This document shows, piece by piece, positions 1 to 10,494 of a stretch of 64,000 bases of DNA. The notes under the pieces were generated by a model. That model did no database searches. It had not been told where the DNA came from and was given only the letters and a program-made list of their open reading frames with translations. The stretch covers positions 6,572,001-6,636,000 of the forward strand of contig CM075102.1 in assembly GCA_037576195.1 (NCBI GenBank), in the 5' to 3' direction. The DNA comes from Phytoseiulus persimilis (taxonomy: Eukaryota; Arthropoda; Arachnida; Mesostigmata; Phytoseiidae). The position numbers and the translations under genes were made by a program. The first letter of the stretch is position 1. The number at the start of each line of letters is the position of its first letter.

Positions 1-580
1 CAAGCTCATCTTGATGAAATCATGGAGCTCCTGTTGGCTTAAGCTCCTGTTGTTGTTGACAAGGCGATCCCACCGTGTTCATGAGACTCCCCAGATGGGT
101 GGATTTCAAAGATTCTCGATGAATGATTCGAGAGGAGATAAATGGAAGGTTTCTCCAGAGTGACGCAGAACGCGTGGAATGTGGACGGACGGAAGAAAAA
201 ATCAGCCACCCCCCAGGGAAAATCCTGACTACGCCACTGGGGCAGGATGGGGGCTTTGGCAGTAAAGTCACGGATTTTCAAGTGATAGTGCCAAGTGTTG
301 CGAACACACTCACCGGATCCCGCTCAGTGAATTACTACAGGAGTTGAGCCAGCGGGATCCGAGAAATCCACCCGGATTTGGAAGGAGGATCTCGCCATTC
401 ATGTGAGGGAAGCCCTTCCGTTCGATCTTCCGCAATAATCGAAGAGATATAGCAGTGTTATTTCGCCAATTCCGACGTTCGCCCAGGGCAGGCTACGTTC
501 GATTTGAGGAGGTTGACCCCAAACTTGTCCTAGACAGGAGAATCCACGCGGACGTCCTGAGAAGCCTCCGAGAAAAGTTG
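1..580. other. No recognised gene
   Basis: I see only short open frames with no recognisable domain. Part of the stretch from about 420 may be 5' sequence of the decayed + strand LINE that becomes recognisable further right, but I cannot show this. Confidence 0.5.
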
Positions 581-660
581 AGGAGGTGAAGAATGAAGGG
601 CAGAAGAGATTCACGGAATTCCCAACCGACGAGCTAGAACTCGACTGGACGTCCAGAGGA

Positions 661-680
661 CCCCCCCCCCCCCCCCCCCC
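661..680. repeat. 20-bp poly-C tract
   Basis: An uninterrupted run of 20 C. It creates glycine- or proline-rich open frames in several phases that I regard as spurious. Runs of this length are also common sites of length error in assemblies. Confidence 0.95.
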
Positions 681-795
681 TCTCGGAAACGCTGAGACAG
701 GATCCATCGTATTAGACAGGCTCAGAGAGAATGATAGAGGTCTCAGAACGGCCTTGATCAGAGCCTCGAGGGTGGATGCCGGCCGAATCCTTTAG

Positions 796-1155
796 ATGGG
801 ACGAATCAGGATTGGATGGCAGCTCGGTCCCCTCAGACCATGGCGAGAGGTCCCGATCTGCTATAGATTCCAGAATATTGGCCACCGATCCTATCCAGGC
901 AGCTCAACAGAGATTTCGGCGAGGAAGTGTTATCGTTGTGGAAACCAGGGAAATAAGAGCGGAGATTGCAAGGCTGAAGGGATTGTCCACGGAGCTTGTG
1001 GTGGGGCTGGACACTCAATGTACTCATCCAGTTGCTCTAAGTACAGACGATGGACTGAGGGAAAAAGCACAGGACACCCGAAGACATTCATCGGGAGAGT
1101 TCCAGAGACGCGTTCGCAGAAAGTGAAACACGTCAGGAAGTCACCCCAGCAATAA
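796..1155 (+). pseudogene. LINE-H ORF1 (gag-like) zinc-knuckle remnant
   Basis: The translation has three CCHC-type knuckles in tandem: a damaged first (C..F...GHRS), a second reading C-Y-R-C-G-N-Q-G-N (the histidine position changed to Asn), and a third C-G-G-A-G-H. Three knuckles near the C-terminus of ORF1 are typical of R1/I/Jockey-group LINEs, where ORF1 binds element RNA. Cys and His residues are lost and upstream ORF1 is unreadable, so this is a relic. It lies just 5' of the endonuclease remnant, as expected. Confidence 0.65.
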
Positions 1156-1258
1156 CACACAGCCAAGCAGCAGGTTCCTCGGAGACGGTTGGGGATGCTA
1201 CGAACGACTGGTACGTCATGAAGAATGGAGGGAAGGTACCCGCAACTCGACAATCAAT

Positions 1259-2135
1259 ATCCTAAAAATAAATCTTCATCTTGCTAGGGCGGCAGACGAA
1301 ACAATGAGGAGAAAAGTAGAGAAGGATAACATCGATATTGTGATCATATCCGAAGCCAACAAGAAGATATGATTTGAATGAGATTTGATGAGAAGATGAT
1401 ATGACAAGACGGATACCGGCAGGCGTGATGACTTGTGGATTGCTGACGATCAAGCGGATGAGGATCAGAGAGAAGTACGTCGCCAGGGGTATCTCAACAG
1501 TGACCCTGGCGGACAAGAATCTCACCATCCTTAGATGCTACATATCTACGAATGTAGAGCCTGAAGGATTACTCACCTGCGCCTGTGAGGGAGCTTCCCC
1601 ACTGATCTCTTCCCACGTCGGGAACAGGCGGTCCACATACTGATGGAACTACGCAGTAGCGAACCTGTGGAGGGAATCGAACAAAGCAAGGAGGATCCTC
1701 ACCCGCTACAGGAGCCGCCAGAGCGACCATCCTGACATCGAAGCGGGCTCAGGGAGAGTCTACCGCGAGGCGCGCAAAAGGTATGCGAATGGTATCCTGG
1801 ACTCCAAAAAAGATAGCTGAAGGGAGCTCGTAAATCAGCTCAAGGAAGATGCACGGGCCCACCCTATAAGATCGAAAGGGAGCAGCTTGGAAGCCGGATA
1901 CTCAAGCCCACAAGTGAAGCCATTTAAACGGCGGTTAGGCAACCCTTCCCGACAGGTCGCAACTTCCGCCGGGAGCACATAGAGGTCGAGAAGCAGGACA
2001 TTCCCGACGTCACAAACCATGAACGGGTACGAAAAAAGCACCCGGGCCTGACGGGGTTCCTTCTGAAGCGACCAGGCTGCTAAGGAGAAGATGGCCGAGT
2101 CTTTTCGCCCAGATGGTCAACGGAAGCCGACGGAG
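1259..2135 (+). pseudogene. LINE-H ORF2 5' part: endonuclease, linker and start of RT
   Basis: From 1,259 the frame reads ILKINLHLARAADE, the opening strand of R1/LOA endonucleases, through DNIDIVIISEANK, which holds the catalytic Glu region. A shifted frame at about 1,480-1,560 reads GISTVTLADKNLTILRCYIS, a second endonuclease strand. From about 1,660 the Arg-rich linker (ANLWRESNKARRILTRYRS and REARKRYANGILDSKK) is clear. Near 2,030 the first RT block (RKK.PG.TG) appears across a frameshift. Stops and frameshifts throughout make it non-functional. The sequence ends where LINE-C was inserted. Confidence 0.65.
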
Positions 2136-2201
2136 TGGTGTTGGTATTGGTATTTATTTATCCTCATATATATGACACTTTCATTTCAGTGGCGAGTTGT
2201 C

Positions 2202-5200
2202 TCAGCGGATATTTGTAGTTTCTTTCTCCCACTGCTGTAGGAGCCTCTTGGTGTGGCTTGTCATCTCTGGAGAGGGGCTTTCGTCGAGCCCCAGTCGACT
2301 TAGTGTTTCCTCTTCTTCGTGGTATATTTCGTTGCATTCCAAGATGACGTGGCTTAGGGTTTCCGGGTATACTCCACAATTGACGCATGTGGTATCTAAT
2401 CCCGGATCGGAGTTTTGTCTGAATTCTCTGGTCCTGAGCATACCTGCTCGGCTCAGTACCAGTAGGGCCGAACCTCGACTGTTGTCGTATGGGCTAGTTC
2501 GATATCCCGTTCCCGTCGCGTGGGTTCGGTATCGGATCAGGCTACTCTCGCATCTCATCGAGCTCTTCCAGTTAGCCATATCAATATCGCGTATCCTTTC
2601 CTTGATCGCTCTGTTGAATATCCCCTGTAGAGGTGTACCTAGTTCCGTGTGAGTCAGTGTGATGTCTTCGCACTTATAAAAACGCCGCAACTCCTGTACT
2701 CTCCGATATGCTTTTGTTTCAACTCCGGTTAAATCCATCATGTCCAGTATAGTTTTCGGCCACCTGTGATCCGGCATGGATTTCACTCTGGTAAAATATC
2801 TCATCTTGCTCTGGGCTTCTCTTGCCCCGAACGAAGACCAGCCCAGTTCTCCGGTGACGAATTCGTTTGCCACCTCACTGTTGGGGACACCAAGAGCGTC
2901 CCTCCCCGCCTCCGCTTGGGCTGTTGTTATTTTTTTTTGCAGAGTTTCGGACATAACTGTGACCGCATTTGCGTATGTGAGCGATGGAACTGCCACCGCT
3001 TCCCATAGAGTCTTAGAGATTTCGAATCGATTGAATCCCCATAGAGCTCTCGCTCGCAATTGGTTTTGGACTCTCTGAAATATTTCTATCCAAATGTCCT
3101 CTTATCGATCCAGGTAGTTCTCAGAGTTTGATACAGTTATTCCCAGATATTTATAGTGCGTGTCGCTAGGTATTGTCTTGCCTTGGATTGTGAGGGGTCT
3201 CTCCTGTGCTGTTCCGCCCTTGGAGAATACCACAATCGCACTTTTTGATGGATTGAATGTTAGTTTCTTGTCATCGCCAAACTGTGAGGTTATTTCTAAT
3301 AGTCTCTCCATTTCTGAGAAGTCTCGCCCCATTAGGATGAGGTCATCGGCAAAGAGGAGAGCGGCTATGTTAGAGTATTTCTTCTCTTGCACATTCCAGA
3401 AATCTCCTCTTTTCTTTATCCGGAAGCCTAGCCCACTGTTCTGTAGTCGAGTTTCTAGGGAAGCGATGTATGGGGGAATAGGATTGGGCTGGCAGGGCAA
3501 CCTTGTCGAAAGCCTCCTGTGGTGTTAACCCATTCCGATTTCGCTTTCCCGTGTATCAGTTTGCATCTGGTACCGGAGTAGATGTTCCGGAGTAGTCCTA
3601 TCCATGTTTGGTTCATCCCTGCTCCTCCAGGGTTTTCGATAGTGTTTCTCTGCATACTCGGTCATATGCGGCCGAGCAGTCCAAGAAGCAGCACACCAGT
3701 CCGGTTTTGAGTAGTCTGGATATTTCTATGGCACTCGTGAGGATGAAGATATTGTCTTCCCCTCGGCGGTTCTTTCGGAAACCGGCCTGTGCCTCCCCTA
3801 TCAGGTTTTTCTCTTCCATCCATTCCGAGATCTTCGATCCCAGTATCTTCATGAATATCCGGTAGAGTACTGGGGAGATTGTGAGTGATCTGTAGGTGAG
3901 TAGATTGCCTCTGGTGGAGTTGGACTTCTCCATCATGACGAGTCTACCTTCCTCCCACTCTCTGGGGATTTCTTCTTTGCCAGCTAGGATCTTGTTGAAT
4001 AGTTGGGTTATGTATCCCCTTCCTACTTCATTGAGATCCTTGAGAATACCACTTGGGGTCCCGTCCAAGCCCATCGCGGATGCTTCTGACATGCTGGCAA
4101 GTGCCTTCGAGATGTCTGTCTCTGTGAGCATAATTCCGGTCTCATTGATTGTGTCCGCCGGTGGGGTCACGTCATTTACCTTCGTGTCCCCAAAAAGTTT
4201 TTTCCCCACATGAGTCGAGTGGTTAACAATGTGGGATCCTGGTACTGCATTTCCGGATTCGTCCCTCAGTGTTTTTTCCTTGTGTTGGCTTCTATCGTCA
4301 CGATTCACGATCCTCCAGAAGCGTCTGCTCTTCTCATGTCTCGGTGCGTAGGATGTACGAGAGGGTTTTTCCTTCTCTGTCTCGCAGCTCCCTCTCCACC
4401 GCTTCTCTGACCCTTTGTTGTTGTGCTCTGTAGGCATCCAAGGCCTCTCCCGCTCCTACGCCGGCTTTTCTCGCCGCACGGTATGCTCGGTTAGCCTCTT
4501 TCCTCAGCTTGGTCTCTCGTTTAACTTCCGTGGAGTATACCATCGGGAGATCCCGCATCTTACAAGTCCGGCGGGATCGTTTCAACGCGGCTTCGATTTC
4601 TCCCTTGAGCACATCGTGAGATATGTCATCTTTCAGCATCTTCTCCCACAGCCCTGTCTGTGCTATGGTTGCTGCTTTTCGGGAGTCGATGACCGAGGAG
4701 TGGATTTTTTTGTGTTTGTCATTCCCGCATATCACACATTGTATCATAATGAGGTTGTGGTCAGATATGTCTGTTATCAGTCTCTTCTCGTCGATGTACA
4801 TGCGTTAGACAGTTTCCACTGCCAGTGGGTTTGCCAACACATAATCAATGACCGCTGCTTTTCTGGTATATGTACCTTTGCACTTCTCCGACCCATACAA
4901 TATGATCAGATCGTTCCCTGTTTTTTCCCCAAACCGAAGAAAGCTTTCGAGCAGTTTTCCTCGCATATCTGATTTCCCATCATATTGCTGGATATGCCCG
5001 TTCATGTCTCCTCCGATCAGAATAATGTCTATTGTCGTACATTTGGTCCTGAACAGATTCGACAGTTCCTTATAAAGTTTTTCATTCTCATCTTCCTTCG
5101 CGTGTGCTACGTATACTGAGATCAGAATGATTCGTTTCTCTTCACACCTGGTCGCTACAGCAATCCAATCTCTCCCCTTCTCCATCCATTCTTGGTCGAG

Positions 5201-5985
5201 AATGGAGCTGAGTGGGATGCCTGTTCTTCCGGTGGCAGTTTTCCCTGCAGCCACGTTTCTGTTGCTTCCAAGCCATTCGAAACCCTGGATTTTTGGCGGC
5301 GTTTGTAGGTTTGCTAGGTGTGTTTCTTGGATCAGAACTATGTTGATATCCTCATTCTCGAGCATGTCTAGTTCTGATCGAGCCCATTTGGAATTAGTAC
5401 ACCCATTATTGTTTAATACTCCAATTTTTATTGAGACATCATTTTTGGGCGCTTTTCCCTTCCTGACTCTCTTGAGGCGTTTTCTATGTGTTACCCGGGC
5501 TGGCTCTCTGCCCAGAGGCTCCGCCCTTTCACCTTTGATGCCGCCACCCGATTCAAAGCTTCCTCTTGCCCGATTCTGCTTCTCTGTGGGTGCGGCTTTC
5601 ATGGTGCTAGGAATGTTTCCTAGACGGATGACCACGACCTCGGCCCCGTCCGCGGCCTGTATCTGGATGGCCTCTTGTCGGAGCTTGCGTTTGTGGTCGC
5701 CGACCACTCGTGCCCGCTCCTTCCTGGCCTCGTGGTTGGAAGTGTGGGGTGTTTCGCTCCTTCCTTCCTTCCTTCATCCTGTCTTTTCCAGTCCTGTCGC
5801 TGGTTTCCGAATTTGCGCTTGTTCGCCTGCCGGCGGTCTGGCGCTTCCACTCGCCGCATCTTGGCGGCTTCCGCTTCTCTCAGCGCGGCGCTTCGGTCTT
5901 TTCGGAGTTTCTCCTCCTCCTTTTCTTGCCGAGCTTTCTCTTTCTCGAGCTTCGCCTGTTGCTTTTTAGCGAGGATCTCCATCAT
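2202..5985 (-). pseudogene. LINE-C ORF2: endonuclease, RT and CCHC tail, frameshifted
   Basis: It starts at a Met-Met-Glu (5,985) after a same-frame ORF1 stop. A Lys/Glu-rich basic segment (5,985-5,620) leads into an endonuclease/exonuclease/phosphatase fold with LIQETHL, GGDMNGH and, after an in-frame stop near 4,803, SDHNL. The linker lies at 4,801-4,334. RT blocks follow at 4,437-3,613 (SAMGLDGTPSG, motif A LDCSAAYDRV), 3,655-3,455 (motif B RQGCPASP) and 3,500-3,102 (motif C LFADDLIL). The C-terminal domain (3,059-2,202) contains NSRGSALL and C-x2-C-x8-H-x4-C. The catalytic motifs are intact, but at least four frameshifts or stops split the frame, so it is recently dead or error-affected. 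Confidence 0.85.
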
Positions 5986-6078
5986 CTTCGCTCGATTCTC
6001 AGCGATCCTGCTTAGCGTGGCTTTCTTCGAACCCAGTTTGCTCCTGAATCTTTCGAGCAGGAGTTTTTTGATGACCCT

Positions 6079-7014
6079 CTACCTTTCTTGGGTACATGTG
6101 ATCCTGTACGGATCATCGGATCCGGCTCTTTGGTCCACGAACCTGTCATCTCTGGATATATTTCGGAGGTCGACGGAGTCTAATTCTCCCCTGTGGTGCT
6201 CCACGGAGTTCCTGAGACACGCGTTCACCTCCGTGATGTTTTGGCAATTCGGGTGTTCCACCATGGGACACATCTGAACACTGAGTACTCTCGCCGAGAG
6301 TTGTTTCAGCTTCATAACTGCCGTCGCCATTGCCTCAGCGATGTTCGGTCCATCTAGTCCAGCCGGCACGCCATCCTTGACGTCCTTGGCGCCGGACATT
6401 ACGAAGACGTGGACGTTCCCGTCCTTTTCTTCGTCGAGGTACCGTTTTACCCGGTCGCAGCAGTCGTTTACGGTGTCTTGGAATGCCGACCACAATCCAA
6501 AGGCACCGATGCCTCCCAACTCTTCCCACAGGTGGACGTTGTCCCTCAGTGGAGCTAACGTCTTGTCTCCGACGGCGATCAGAGACGTTTGAAAGGGTGC
6601 TGCCTTGACCGAGGGAGCCGGTTCTACCGCCATCGCTCCACCCTGCTGGTTTTTCAGCGTGGCCAGATCGTCTTCCAGGCTCTCCACTTCGGCCTTGGTT
6701 TCCTTGAGGAATTTCTCAAGATCGCGTCTGTGCTCATTCGCTCCCTTGAGTTTCTCCTCAAGGCCATCGGCCTTCTTCTGTGCTGACTCTTTGGCGGATC
6801 TCAGCGTTCCCACCTCCAAGCGGGTTGTCGCTAAGTCCAGCTCCAGAGCTGTATTCCGCGTCATTAGCCTAGCCGCTAATTTCGCTGCGGATTTATACGC
6901 ACAGCAATCTCCAATAACCATCGTTTGTCGTGCATTTGGCACGCAACCGACGCACAGTGGTGGACTACCAGCCAGTAGATCCACCCCGGTTCGCTGTTCG
7001 TGCTCGCCGGCCAT
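6079..7014 (-). CDS. LINE-C ORF1: coiled-coil protein with possible SGNH-esterase-like domain
   Basis: An uninterrupted frame of 311 residues from an ATG. Residues of roughly 45-125 form a heptad-rich Lys/Glu/Leu coiled coil (KKADGLEEKLKGANEH), suited to trimerisation and RNA binding. The C-terminal half reads VHVFVMSGAKDV, then LSARVLSVQMCP and ACLRNSVEHH. This resembles in order the GxND, strand and N-x3-L blocks of the esterase domain in some CR1/L2-type LINE ORF1 proteins; that match is weak. The related C-terminal sequence (SIDLRNISRD) recurs at 49,560-49,675 in the second LINE. The stop is followed in the same frame by ORF2 sequence. Confidence 0.6.
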   Translation of the reverse strand: MAGEHEQRTGVDLLAGSPPLCVGCVPNARQTMVIGDCCAYKSAAKLAARLMTRNTALELDLATTRLEVGTLRSAKESAQKKADGLEEKLKGANEHRRDLEKFLKETKAEVESLEDDLATLKNQQGGAMAVEPAPSVKAAPFQTSLIAVGDKTLAPLRDNVHLWEELGGIGAFGLWSAFQDTVNDCCDRVKRYLDEEKDGNVHVFVMSGAKDVKDGVPAGLDGPNIAEAMATAVMKLKQLSARVLSVQMCPMVEHPNCQNITEVNACLRNSVEHHRGELDSVDLRNISRDDRFVDQRAGSDDPYRITCTQER

Positions 7015-7265
7015 GTGCTCTGGAGATTTTTGTCAATAAGTCACGAAGCACTGCACACACTGTCACTGTACTTCCCGAGTTCACACACCCACTCACTCCG
7101 AGCTTTCCGGGCACTGCTCCGACCACTTTCACCGCTTTTTCTCTCGAAAAAACTTCGCTTTCCTCGAAGCTTCCAGAAAGCGACGCGCTCTGTTTACGTC
7201 CGAGCAGACGAACTTCTCCCCCCGAAATGAAAGACTGCAAGACTCGTGCTGATCCGCGATTCCAT

Positions 7266-7700
7266 GTCAGGATCTTCCAGGCAAATCGGCTCACTAGACA
7301 CGGCCAAGGCAGTTGAGACGATCCTGGACCGAAGGCTTCAAGAAGACCTGGAGGAGAATGAGGGACTCTCACCGAACTAATTTGGTTTGCGCGAGGGAAG
7401 ATCCACCCGATCTGCGCTTGACAAGGTCTACAGAGTGATTGAAGCAGGGAAGCACTGGCCATGGCAACGAAGGAACCGCTGCGCCATCATCCTAGAGTGG
7501 GGCGCAGTCTCCAGAGCTCTGAGGCACAAGAAGATCTACCTGGGTCGAATACTCAGCTCGTATCTGGGAGACGGAAGTGTAGTTGACGAAGAGGGAAACT
7601 AGCAAACTGTTATGTAGTACGTCTTTCCTCTCCGGGGGTCGAGCGCCAACTGAGCCTAAGCAAGTTTATTCATGCAGACGATATCTCGTCGGATGTTATT
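7266..7700 (+). pseudogene. LINE-H RT, part interrupted by LINE-C, continued
   Basis: The frame reads SLDTAKAVETILDRRLQED, then GLSPN-stop-FGLREGRSTRSALDK, which matches the RT block 2 region (N-Q-[FY]-G-F-R-x-G-R-S-T) of R1/LOA/Jockey elements, followed by CAIILEWGAVSRAL at the motif A position. After a frameshift, FIHADDIS near 7,663-7,690 keeps the motif C Asp-Asp. It continues the gene broken at about 2,135. The intervening block of about 30-40 residues is missing, lost at or around the insertion. An in-frame TAA and a degenerate motif A show it is dead. Confidence 0.7.
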
Positions 7701-7710
7701 ATTCGGTGTT

Positions 7711-8103
7711 TCAAACTGCTCTCTGGGCGCAGCCCAACACCTCCCTTACAAAATAGATGGGAGAGGAGAGTAATCGTATGTACGAATTCGGTGATTCGCG
7801 TTTCCGAGATTTGTACCTAAGTAACTCGTTGATAGCCACGTCGAGGGAAGAAGGTTGGTTCCGGATTCTGCTGGCTGGCAGCAACCGATACTCCTCCGGC
7901 GAGGCGAAGTACACGGTTCCTGGATCATCGAATATGGAGGGTTCGAGTGAGCTTGGATCTTGCTCATCACCGTTCTCCGGAGACGCGGCGGTCGCGAAGC
8001 GTTCCCTCCTGATCGACGATGCTGACGCCTCCGCCTGCTGGGGTTCGAAGGTGATGACTGAAACGCCAGCGGTTCTTTGTGATATCACTTCGGCGAGGCT
8101 CAA
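7711..8103 (-). other. Short open frame downstream of gypsy integrase, unrecognised
   Basis: An open stretch of about 130 codons with no ATG at its upstream end, Ser/Glu-rich and without a recognisable domain. It follows the gypsy integrase tail on the same strand, so it may be 3' element sequence. I assign no function. Confidence 0.2.
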
Positions 8104-8174
8104 CAGTGCGGGCTCATCTTAGGGCGAAATTCACCCAAAAGTTCCGAAACTTTCTCCGCTCCTTCATTCGCTTC

Positions 8175-8933
8175 TCAATGATGTGCTACGTTTTCTTTGA
8201 TCAAAGAGAGGATCTCTGGATCGGATTCAGCAACTCGTTTTTCTAGATCTCGGATGGATCCCATAAGAACATCCTTGACTTCCCGGCCTCCCATAGTTCG
8301 AAGCTTTTTGCAGAGAGTCTCCTCTTTGGAGAGAATCGGAGTTGCCATCTGCTCGGGAGTCTGTAGTAATGGGTTCTTCGCGAAGATTTGGGTCATTTGT
8401 GCCGGTGTCTTCAGTACTTTCTTCTTCGCGGGAGGCTCCTCCCCTTGTAACTTTCTCCTTGTGCCGTGGTAGTGGCAATTCAAAAGCGAGCATGAAGCCG
8501 TCGTAGATGCTTCGTCGCGGCGCTGAGTGTTGACGTGACCTTCCCTTGATTGATCTGCGTGTCGCGCCGTTGTTCGATTATTGACCTCCACGTCATACAT
8601 GACATAGTGCCGTCGCTTCACCGTGCCTTGAGCCCAGAATCGTTTGTTCTGGCGCTGCATGCGCAAGTAGACTGGTTCACTCTCTTTGAAGCTCTTGTCT
8701 CTGACGCCATGGTGGTTATCGAAGTTTTGCTTCATTTTGCGTTGTTGGTTGGACGCATTCATTGAAGAGATTGTCTTGCTTCCCGACGGTAGAATCATGT
8801 CCAGGTCCGTTCGAAATTTCCTTCCGTAGAACAATTTGGCTGTAGTTTTGCCTTCCAGAGCCTTTGACGGAATGGTACGGTGGGTCCTCAGGAAGTTCCC
8901 GATGACGTCCGATGTGGTGCCTTCATCACTCAT
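8175..8933 (-). pseudogene. Ty3/gypsy integrase C-terminal part
   Basis: The first about 125 residues contain FLRTHRTIPSKALEGKT, LFYGRKFRT, KMKQNFDNHHGVRDKSF and VYLRMQRQ-KRFWAQGTVKRR, ending VRHADQ-like (TARHADQ). This is the post-catalytic part of a Ty3/gypsy (Mag-like) integrase with the GPY/F-type module that binds DNA next to the catalytic core. The DDE core is absent, cut off at about 8,940 next to a G-rich/C-rich inverted stretch. The rest of the frame is Lys/Glu-rich. A -1 frame at 8,493-8,227 could be the true tail. It is a truncated relic. Confidence 0.75.
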
Positions 8934-9171
8934 CTTCGCTAGGGGGGCAAGGGGGCCATGCCCCCCCCAAAACTCTTCGATAATATTGGGAAGGGTGGAT
9001 TATTTCCACTTTAATGGACGAAAAAGTTCCTCAAAGATTCAGTCTTATCAGGAAAATTCTCACAGGTTTGAAAACCATGTTGATTGCGTCATGAAAATCT
9101 CGAGACGATGATCATCGGCATCATCATCACATCCTTGACCATTACTTTCCGAGTCTAGAGGGATGATTCCT

Positions 9172-10342
9172 CCTGGAATCATTCCTCCAGACTTCGGAAG
9201 TAAGTGTCAGATTGGTCCCGGGATCACCCCTCCCGACTTGGACAGTGATGGGCAGATTGGTCTCGGAATCACCCCTCCAGACTTGAAAAAGTATGGTCAG
9301 ATTGGTCCTGGAATCACCCCTCCAGACTTCGGAAGTAGGTGTCAGATTGGTCCCGGAATCACCCCTCCCGACTTGGACAGTGATGGGCAGATTGGTCCCG
9401 GAATCACCCCTCCAGACTTGAAAAAGTATGGTCAGATTGGTCCTGGAATCATTCCACCAGACTTCGGAAGTAAGTGTCAGATTGGTCCCGGAATCACCCC
9501 TCCAGACTTGGGAAATGATGGTAGGATTTGTCTCGGAATCACCCCTACAGACTTGAAAAAGTACGATCAGATTGGTCCTGGAATCAACCCCCCAGATTCG
9601 GAGAAGTATGGCCCGATTGGTCCCGGAAACCCCTACCCAGTCTTGTAAAAGTATGGTCAGATTGGTCCCAGAATCACCCCTCCAGTCTTGTAAAAGTATG
9701 GTCAGATTGGTCCCGGAATCACCCCTCCAGACTTTGACAGTTATGGGCAGATTGGTCTCGGAATCACCCCTCCAGACTTGACAAAGTGTGGTCAGATTGG
9801 TCCTGGAATCACCCTCCAGACTTCGGAAGTAAGTGTCAGATTGGTCTCGGAATCACCCCTCCAGTCTTGTAAAAGTATGGTCAGATTGGTCCCGGAATCA
9901 TCCCTCCAGACTTTGACAGTTATGGGCAGATTGGTCTCGGAATCACCCCTCCAGACTTGAAAAAGTATGGTCAGATTGGTCCCGGAATCACCCCTCCAGA
10001 CTTGGACAGTTATGGGCAGATTGGTCTCGGAATCACCCCTCCAGACTTGAAAAAGTATGGTCAGATTGGTCCTGGAATCATTCCTCCAGACTTCGGAAGT
10101 AAGTGTCAGTTTGGTCTCGGAATCACCCCTCCAGACTTGAAAAAGTAAGGTCAGATTGGTCCTGGAATCACCCTCCAGACTTCGGAAGTAAGTGTCAGAT
10201 TGGTCTCGGAATCACCCCTCCAGTCTTGTAAAAGTATGATCAGATTGGTCCCGGAATCACCCCTCCAGCCTCGGAATGTGAAGGTCAGATTGGTCCCGTA
10301 TTCACCCCCCAGACTTGGAAAGTAATGGTCAGATTGGTCCCG
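9172..10342 (+). repeat. 45-bp minisatellite, left arm (135-bp trimers)
   Basis: About 26 tandem units of 45 bp built on ATTGGTCYYGGAATCACCCC. Unit types differ in their tails (TTGAAAAAGTATGGTCAG, TTCGGAAGTAAGTGTCAG, TTGGACAGTGATGGGCAG) and recur in threes near the start, giving a 135-bp higher-order period. One unit at 9,137-9,171 is in the opposite orientation. Because 45 is divisible by three and the unit lacks stops in several frames, long repetitive open frames appear on both strands. I regard them as non-coding by-products. After about 10,342 a spacer of 150 bp without repeats follows. Confidence 0.93.
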
Positions 10343-10494
10343 GATAAACATCATTTTCCGCAGTACGGAGTACGGCAAATGTATTTACGTACCACTCCGT
10401 TACGGAAATTCATTTTTCGTACCCCGGACCCGAGGATCCTTACTACTTATGATCGGCTTCGTCTGTCAGTTTGTCCTCGTTCCTCCTGGAATAC

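Larger units (their letters stand above)
580..2140 (+). mobile_element. Left part of a decayed R1/LOA-like LINE (LINE-H)
   Basis: Read on the + strand, this stretch gives in order a zinc-knuckle ORF1 remnant, an apurinic-type endonuclease remnant, the basic linker and the first conserved reverse transcriptase (RT) block, in shifting frames. The order is that of R1/LOA/Jockey-group non-LTR elements. The element stops abruptly near 2,140, where the 3' end of a - strand LINE begins, and its RT resumes at about 7,266. It is therefore an old element disrupted by a younger insertion. Clade placement is by eye only. Confidence 0.7.
2140..7260 (-). mobile_element. Near full-length LINE (LINE-C) inserted into LINE-H
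   Basis: A two-ORF non-LTR retrotransposon read on the - strand. It has ORF1 (coiled coil plus possible esterase-like domain), then ORF2 with endonuclease, RT and a CCHC tail, and a 3' end rich in TACCAA/AAATA repeats at about 2,140-2,165. The same 3' end sequence recurs at the LINE beginning near 60,510, marking a shared family. Both flanks are parts of one RT gene (LINE-H), so this is a nested insertion. I cannot resolve the target-site duplication. The right boundary lies between about 7,050 and 7,265. Confidence 0.75.

Noticed and set aside
399-707. Glycine-rich - strand ORF
   Set aside because: It is produced by the 20-bp poly-C tract and has no similarity to a known protein.
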